Source: Chryseobacterium sp. W4I1
GTDB lineage: Bacteria; Bacteroidota; Bacteroidia; Flavobacteriales; Weeksellaceae
Assembly (NCBI RefSeq): GCF_030816115.1
Contig: NZ_JAUSXQ010000001.1
Coordinates: 4,011,001-4,075,000, forward strand
Length of the DNA: 64,000 bases
Direction of reading: 5' to 3'
Part shown: positions 60,411 through 64,000 of the stretch, piece by piece
How the letters are laid out: every line of letters begins with the position of its first letter
Numbering within the stretch: position 1 is the stretch's first letter
The notes under the pieces: generated by a model
Seen by the model: only the letters and a program-made list of their open reading frames with translations
Database searches by the model: none
What the model was told of the DNA's origin: nothing
Translations under genes and position numbers: made by a program

Positions 60411-61606
60411 TATGGGTTTATTTTATAGCTGGAAATTTTCCAGTCTCCATTTACATTTTTAAGTCCGAAAGTTACTTTTAATGAAGTTGTTTTTCCGTTC
60501 TTGTCCGTTACATCATAAGTTGCGTTTACACTGGCACCACCTGCATTCGTCGCATTGGTAGTAATGTTTTTTACGCTCACGTTCTTCACAGATCCGAACC
60601 CTGAAGTAGGATTTGAGAAAGATTCATAGCTTCCCCAGCTTGGGTTGCTGGAAGCGTCATAGGCTGCCTTAAGGTTTTGTGAACTTACGCTGCTTAAGAA
60701 CCTGCTTACTGTATTTTTAGGATCTGCTGCCGGCTGTTTTGGAGTAGTTGGTGTCGTCGTAGTTGCATTAGGATCTCCAGGAGTTGGTGTAGCTGTAGGA
60801 TTGTTTGGATCAATTACAGCATTTGGATCCTTGGTTACGGCAGTTGAGTCGGTTTTTGGTACAACAAGAACTTTTAGGGCTGATGGATTAACATCAAGTC
60901 CGATTTTTGACATTTTGAATGTCTTGGCTGTTGTTTTTACTGAAACTGTGATGTCTATTTTGCCGTCTACTACTTTTGCAGCAGGAATTGAAGAGAATTT
61001 TAAATTAAATCCTTTAAAATTATTATCCTGCATCAGGTTTTTAGCTGTAGAAAGTTTTACCCCGTTGCTGAAGACTTCTAAAGTGGCTTCAAGGCCGGCT
61101 CCGGTAAATGAAACAGGGTTTCCTGCAGCATCTACAAGTCTTGGAATGATCTGAATAGCAGTAGGTGCACCATTTCCATCATCCCCTGTAGGCCGGGTAA
61201 TAATGTTTACTGCATTTGCTCTTACATCGTTGGGATCAGTCTCTTTTGCTTTTTCATCTCCGAAGATATTCATTTCTCCAAGTGAAGGAGGGGAGGTACT
61301 GGCCCATTCGATGCCGTTTTTCTGTGCAACTTGGTCGGCCAATGTAAGGATCTCAGGAACTTTTTTTCCGTCGATAAGCTTTCCAAGGGCTTTAAGTTCT
61401 TCTACATCACCTTCTGCTTCTACCCCAAACGTCTTTAAAATATAAAGCGCTTCATTGAATTTGATCTGTTTAATTGTTGAAAGGCTTGAAGTCATGTCAT
61501 TGATACTTGACTGCAGCGTTTTAGTATTCGTAGCATCTACATGATTCTTTTTGCATGCTGTAAAAAGCAACAGACTGAAAACAAGTAGAAAAGAAAACTT
61601 TTTCAT
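60410..61606 (-). CDS. Lipoprotein with NTF2-like C-terminal domain
   Basis: A 398-residue protein with a lipobox (LLFTAC, residue ~18). The N-terminal third is helical (LKTFGVEAEGDVEELKALGKLIDGKKVPEIL), then a beta-rich part (GLEATLEVFSNGVKL), a Pro/Thr/Asn linker (about 265-300, PTATPTPGDPNATTTT) and a C-terminal ~110-residue segment (TVSRFLSSVSSQNLKAAYD ... GLKNVNGDWKISSYKI) like the NTF2/DUF4878-type fold. Function unknown. It overlaps apt by one base; TAAATTTG at 61631-61624 (minus) is a fair -7 box. Confidence 0.8.
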   Translation of the reverse strand: MKKFSFLLVFSLLLFTACKKNHVDATNTKTLQSSINDMTSSLSTIKQIKFNEALYILKTFGVEAEGDVEELKALGKLIDGKKVPEILTLADQVAQKNGIEWASTSPPSLGEMNIFGDEKAKETDPNDVRANAVNIITRPTGDDGNGAPTAIQIIPRLVDAAGNPVSFTGAGLEATLEVFSNGVKLSTAKNLMQDNNFKGFNLKFSSIPAAKVVDGKIDITVSVKTTAKTFKMSKIGLDVNPSALKVLVVPKTDSTAVTKDPNAVIDPNNPTATPTPGDPNATTTTPTTPKQPAADPKNTVSRFLSSVSSQNLKAAYDASSNPSWGSYESFSNPTSGFGSVKNVSVKNITTNATNAGGASVNATYDVTDKNGKTTSLKVTFGLKNVNGDWKISSYKINP

Positions 61607-61623
61607 TTTTATTTGGTTTGTTG

Positions 61624-61631
61624 CAAATTTA
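61624..61631 (-). promoter_or_regulatory. -7 box TAAATTTG of the lipoprotein-apt operon
   Basis: Perfect TAnnTTTG match 18 bases before the ATG at 61606; no TTG found at 17-23 bases. Confidence 0.4.
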
Positions 61632-61767
61632 ATAAAACCTTTATTAATAGTGAGTTTTTATTTTTCTTTTGTGAGGTTTTAAGTTTTATTTCTTTTATGG
61701 ATTTGTTCAGTCACCTCGTTATTTGAATATTAATGTCTTAGCTTTTCTTTCCGTTTAAACCTATAAT

Positions 61768-62787
61768 TTAATTTTTAGTTTTGTTTGGTTGTTCCTTAAG
61801 GTCGTCCTTGAAGAATGAGCTAAAGATGGTCTGCATATCCGGGAATGATGGTTCCTGCCAGAATTTTGTTTGGTAGCTGCTGTTGTCCTTATCAAATTTC
61901 ACTTTTTCAATATCGTTATCATTACTGAAGCTGAATTCTGTAGGATAAAAATTATTGTAAAGAATAATCTGGTTATAATTGGGTTCGCTTTTATGCTTAA
62001 GTTTTACAAAAGCAACTTCATTATATTCAAGGAAATCTTTTAGTGTTTTTTCTGATCCTTTTTCAAAAGACATATTCAAAATAGTTCTGATATCGTAAAA
62101 CCGAAATCCAAACAGGGAAAACTCTTTTTCCTTTAGAGCAGCTCCTGTGACTTCGATCTGGTCTTTCCGGTCTCCTTTTAATTCCTTAATGGTATTTCTT
62201 TTTGTTATGTATTCTTCGGGATTTCCGACATTTTTAAGTTTGGGAAGCTGCAATGAATTTCCATAATCCCATGATGCTGTTTCTTTTTTTTCGTTTTTGA
62301 TGTTTAATCTGTACACTCTGTATTGCTCTACATTGGTGCTTTTGAGTTTTTTAGTTTTATTGTCAAAAATGTATATAACAATGCCGTCTGCGTAGCTGTT
62401 CAGCTTATTGTTCACAGTTACGTAAGCGTTGAAGTTTCCTTTGATAAAAATATATTTTGCCGGTTTTGTATTTTTAATGACTACGGTTTCTATTTCTTTG
62501 ACCTGATCATTAATTTTAATTACTTCCTGACTGAAATCTGAATAGGATAGGGTTGCCACCGGAAAGTTATTATAAACGAGCTGGAATTTCTCCTTTGACG
62601 GATCCAGTTGCTGTTTATCAATTTTGCCATCGATATCAGAGAATGCGAGGATACTTCCGTCATTACCGAACACGGAAACTTTGGGGAGTGGTTTATTCGT
62701 TTGGTCAGAAACAAAAGTGATGGTCTGGGCCTGAATAAATCCGGAGAGGAAGATCAACAGAGCGAGAAGCAGATGATTTCTTTTCAT
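61768..62787 (-). CDS. Secreted protein with carboxypeptidase-regulatory-like N-terminal domain
   Basis: A 339-residue protein with signal peptide (cleaved near IQAQ, residue 20). Residues ~25-95 (NKPLPKVSVFGNDGSILAFSDIDGKI) look like the beta-sandwich carboxypeptidase-regulatory-like domain used by surface proteins. The rest has Tyr/Lys-rich strands and no motif I know. It is a single unit between apt's operon and actF. Function unknown; an outer-membrane or surface role is probable. Confidence 0.78.
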   Translation of the reverse strand: MKRNHLLLALLIFLSGFIQAQTITFVSDQTNKPLPKVSVFGNDGSILAFSDIDGKIDKQQLDPSKEKFQLVYNNFPVATLSYSDFSQEVIKINDQVKEIETVVIKNTKPAKYIFIKGNFNAYVTVNNKLNSYADGIVIYIFDNKTKKLKSTNVEQYRVYRLNIKNEKKETASWDYGNSLQLPKLKNVGNPEEYITKRNTIKELKGDRKDQIEVTGAALKEKEFSLFGFRFYDIRTILNMSFEKGSEKTLKDFLEYNEVAFVKLKHKSEPNYNQIILYNNFYPTEFSFSNDNDIEKVKFDKDNSSYQTKFWQEPSFPDMQTIFSSFFKDDLKEQPNKTKN

Positions 62788-62887
62788 AATAATATTTTAT
62801 TGGGTTAAAATAATTCATCAATTTTATAAAGACACCAGAAATCCAAAAGGGTTACCTGAAACACTTTTAATGTTCATTGGTCTGCAC

Positions 62888-62919
62888 AAAAAAAGACTGA
62901 TCATTACAATCAGTCTTTT
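62888..62919 (-). terminator. Terminator ending the act operon
   Basis: A 10-bp stem (AAAAGACTGA at 62891-62900, TCAGTCTTTT at 62910-62919), extended by one T-A pair, with a T run on the minus strand, 25 bases after the actF stop. Confidence 0.85.
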
Positions 62920-62943
62920 TTATTTTATTTCTGTTACAAGTCC

Positions 62944-64000
62944 TTAGAAAGGATACTCATAAATTTCAGATTCATGTAAGAATGGGTTTCCTGTAGGAAT
63001 CAGCTTTAATTTTGATAAAGCAGTCAATACAGTGAACATAAATAATCCTACTACAAATAGTACAGCACCTAATATCAGGATCAATACTTCAGGAGTTTTC
63101 CAGTATGGACCTACCGTTCCAGGCATTACCATATTGAAATAATCTAAAAGGTGACCTAAAATAACCACTACAGCCATTGTGGTAACAACTTTGTAGTTTC
63201 TTTTGATGCTGCTGCTTACTAATACCAATAATGGCAATACGAAGTTTACTATTAGCATTGGTAAGAAAGTAATACCATAGTGCTGGAATCTTCCAAAGAA
63301 GTAGTTAACTTCTTCCGGTACATTCGCATACCAATATAGCATAAACTGTGCAAACCATGTATACGTCCAAAGCATACTTGTAGCGAAAAGGAATACTCCT
63401 AAATCGTGTAAGTGGTTGTCATTGAACTGAGGTAAAAATCCGTTTTTCTTTAAGAAAACACTTAGAAGAATGATCACAGCAATACCACTTGAAAGGCAGC
63501 TTACCATTGAATACCAGATATACATTGTAGAATACCAGTGAGGGTCAATAGACATCAACCAGTCCCAAGCCCAAGCTGCAGAAGCAAATCCGAAGAATGC
63601 GATATATCCTACTGCCCATCTGTAAAGCAATTGATATTCTACTTTAGATTTGGTTTCGTCTACTTTCTTAGACTGAGCTTTAAGTTTCATTACAAAGAAT
63701 GAAGCGCCTATCACATAGATCAATGTTCTGATTGCATAGAAAGGAATATTTAAGAATCTCTTCTTTTCAAACAGGATTACGTCGAAATGGGCAGAATTTG
63801 GATCTGTAAGATCCGGATCCATCCAATGGAACAGGTGAGCCTGGTGAAAGATATTCAGGAACATTAATATTACTAAAATAGCACCTCCAAAAGGGATATA
63901 AGAAGCAATAGCTTCCATTACTCTTGTGATGATAATTGGCCATCCTGCGTGAGCAACATGCTGAATACAGTAGAAAAATAATACTGCACAACTTACTCCG
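62944..64000 (-). CDS. actF: Alternative complex III subunit ActF, cut by window edge
   Basis: The frame is open past the ATG at 63918 to the right edge (reading GWPIIITRVMEAIASYIPFGG), so the true start lies outside and at least 352 residues are present. It is a multi-helix membrane protein of the quinol:cytochrome c/HiPIP oxidoreductase (alternative complex III): AWAWDWLMSIDPHWYSTMYIWYSMVS, WFAQFMLYWYANVPEEVNYFFGR, VLGHLLDYFNMVMPG-type segments. ActF is a quinone-binding core subunit like NrfD/PsrC. It is the last gene of its operon and followed by a terminator, with no cytochrome oxidase genes directly behind it. Confidence 0.92.
   Translation of the reverse strand, partial: GVSCAVLFFYCIQHVAHAGWPIIITRVMEAIASYIPFGGAILVILMFLNIFHQAHLFHWMDPDLTDPNSAHFDVILFEKKRFLNIPFYAIRTLIYVIGASFFVMKLKAQSKKVDETKSKVEYQLLYRWAVGYIAFFGFASAAWAWDWLMSIDPHWYSTMYIWYSMVSCLSSGIAVIILLSVFLKKNGFLPQFNDNHLHDLGVFLFATSMLWTYTWFAQFMLYWYANVPEEVNYFFGRFQHYGITFLPMLIVNFVLPLLVLVSSSIKRNYKVVTTMAVVVILGHLLDYFNMVMPGTVGPYWKTPEVLILILGAVLFVVGLFMFTVLTALSKLKLIPTGNPFLHESEIYEYPF

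Noticed and set aside
1..64000. CRISPR arrays, tRNA or rRNA genes, insertion sequences
   Set aside because: No spaced short repeats, cloverleaf-like segments, rRNA sequence or transposase-like proteins were seen by eye.

Overview
The window reads as chromosomal DNA of a Flavobacteriia member close to Chryseobacterium (Weeksellaceae). The clues are type IX secretion (T9SS) C-terminal sorting domains, paired GLPGLI and DUF3078 proteins, an S46 dipeptidyl-peptidase, alternative complex III (ActF), a KPN_02809-type metallopeptidase, AT-rich intergenic DNA, and promoters of the Bacteroidota type (TTG, 17-23 bp, TAnnTTTG). No rRNA, tRNA, insertion sequence, integrase or CRISPR array was seen.

Layout. 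1-2710: a membrane protein cut by the left edge, a lipoprotein and a beta-lactamase-fold serine hydrolase. 3487-10558 is the most unusual part: a 1241-residue protein of unknown function, a 612-residue protein with a phage tail-fibre-like N-terminus and an SGNH hydrolase C-terminus, then, behind a terminator and with its own -7 box, a toxin-like protein followed 4 bases later by a small acidic protein that looks like its immunity partner. 10768-14404: a lipoprotein, then an ECF sigma factor, a membrane-spanning anti-sigma-like beta-barrel protein and a T9SS cargo. 14583-19639: a ComM-like AAA ATPase and an adenylation-carrier-reductase (NRPS-like) gene broken by one extra base. 19849-27530: YdeI-like protein, S46 peptidase, META lipoprotein, a three-gene secreted/repeat-protein operon and a LytTR regulator with a substituted phosphoacceptor. 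27737-40645: HflX joined in frame to a secreted DUF4919 protein, two cation antiporters, an AlkD-like protein, a three-gene envelope operon, truncated haemoglobin, a Kir channel, a YkgJ cysteine-cluster protein and two small secreted proteins in a duplicated cassette. 40773-46688: GdhA, DprA, rhomboid protease, two DUF3078 proteins. 46879-51431: a suf Fe-S operon (sufA-like, sufB, GNAT, sufC, sufD). 51646-64000: two GLPGLI proteins, a metallopeptidase, a lipoprotein-lipoprotein-glutathionylspermidine synthase-like trio, an LTA-synthase-like enzyme, a TPR protein, ribH, a lipoprotein, apt, a secreted protein and actF running off the right edge.

Quality note. Five genes (NRPS-like gene, hflX, the envelope protein at 32415, the YkgJ protein and sufC) each become normal if one base is removed from a short run of identical bases. 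sufC is normally essential, so at least part of this pattern is probably sequencing or assembly error rather than biology.
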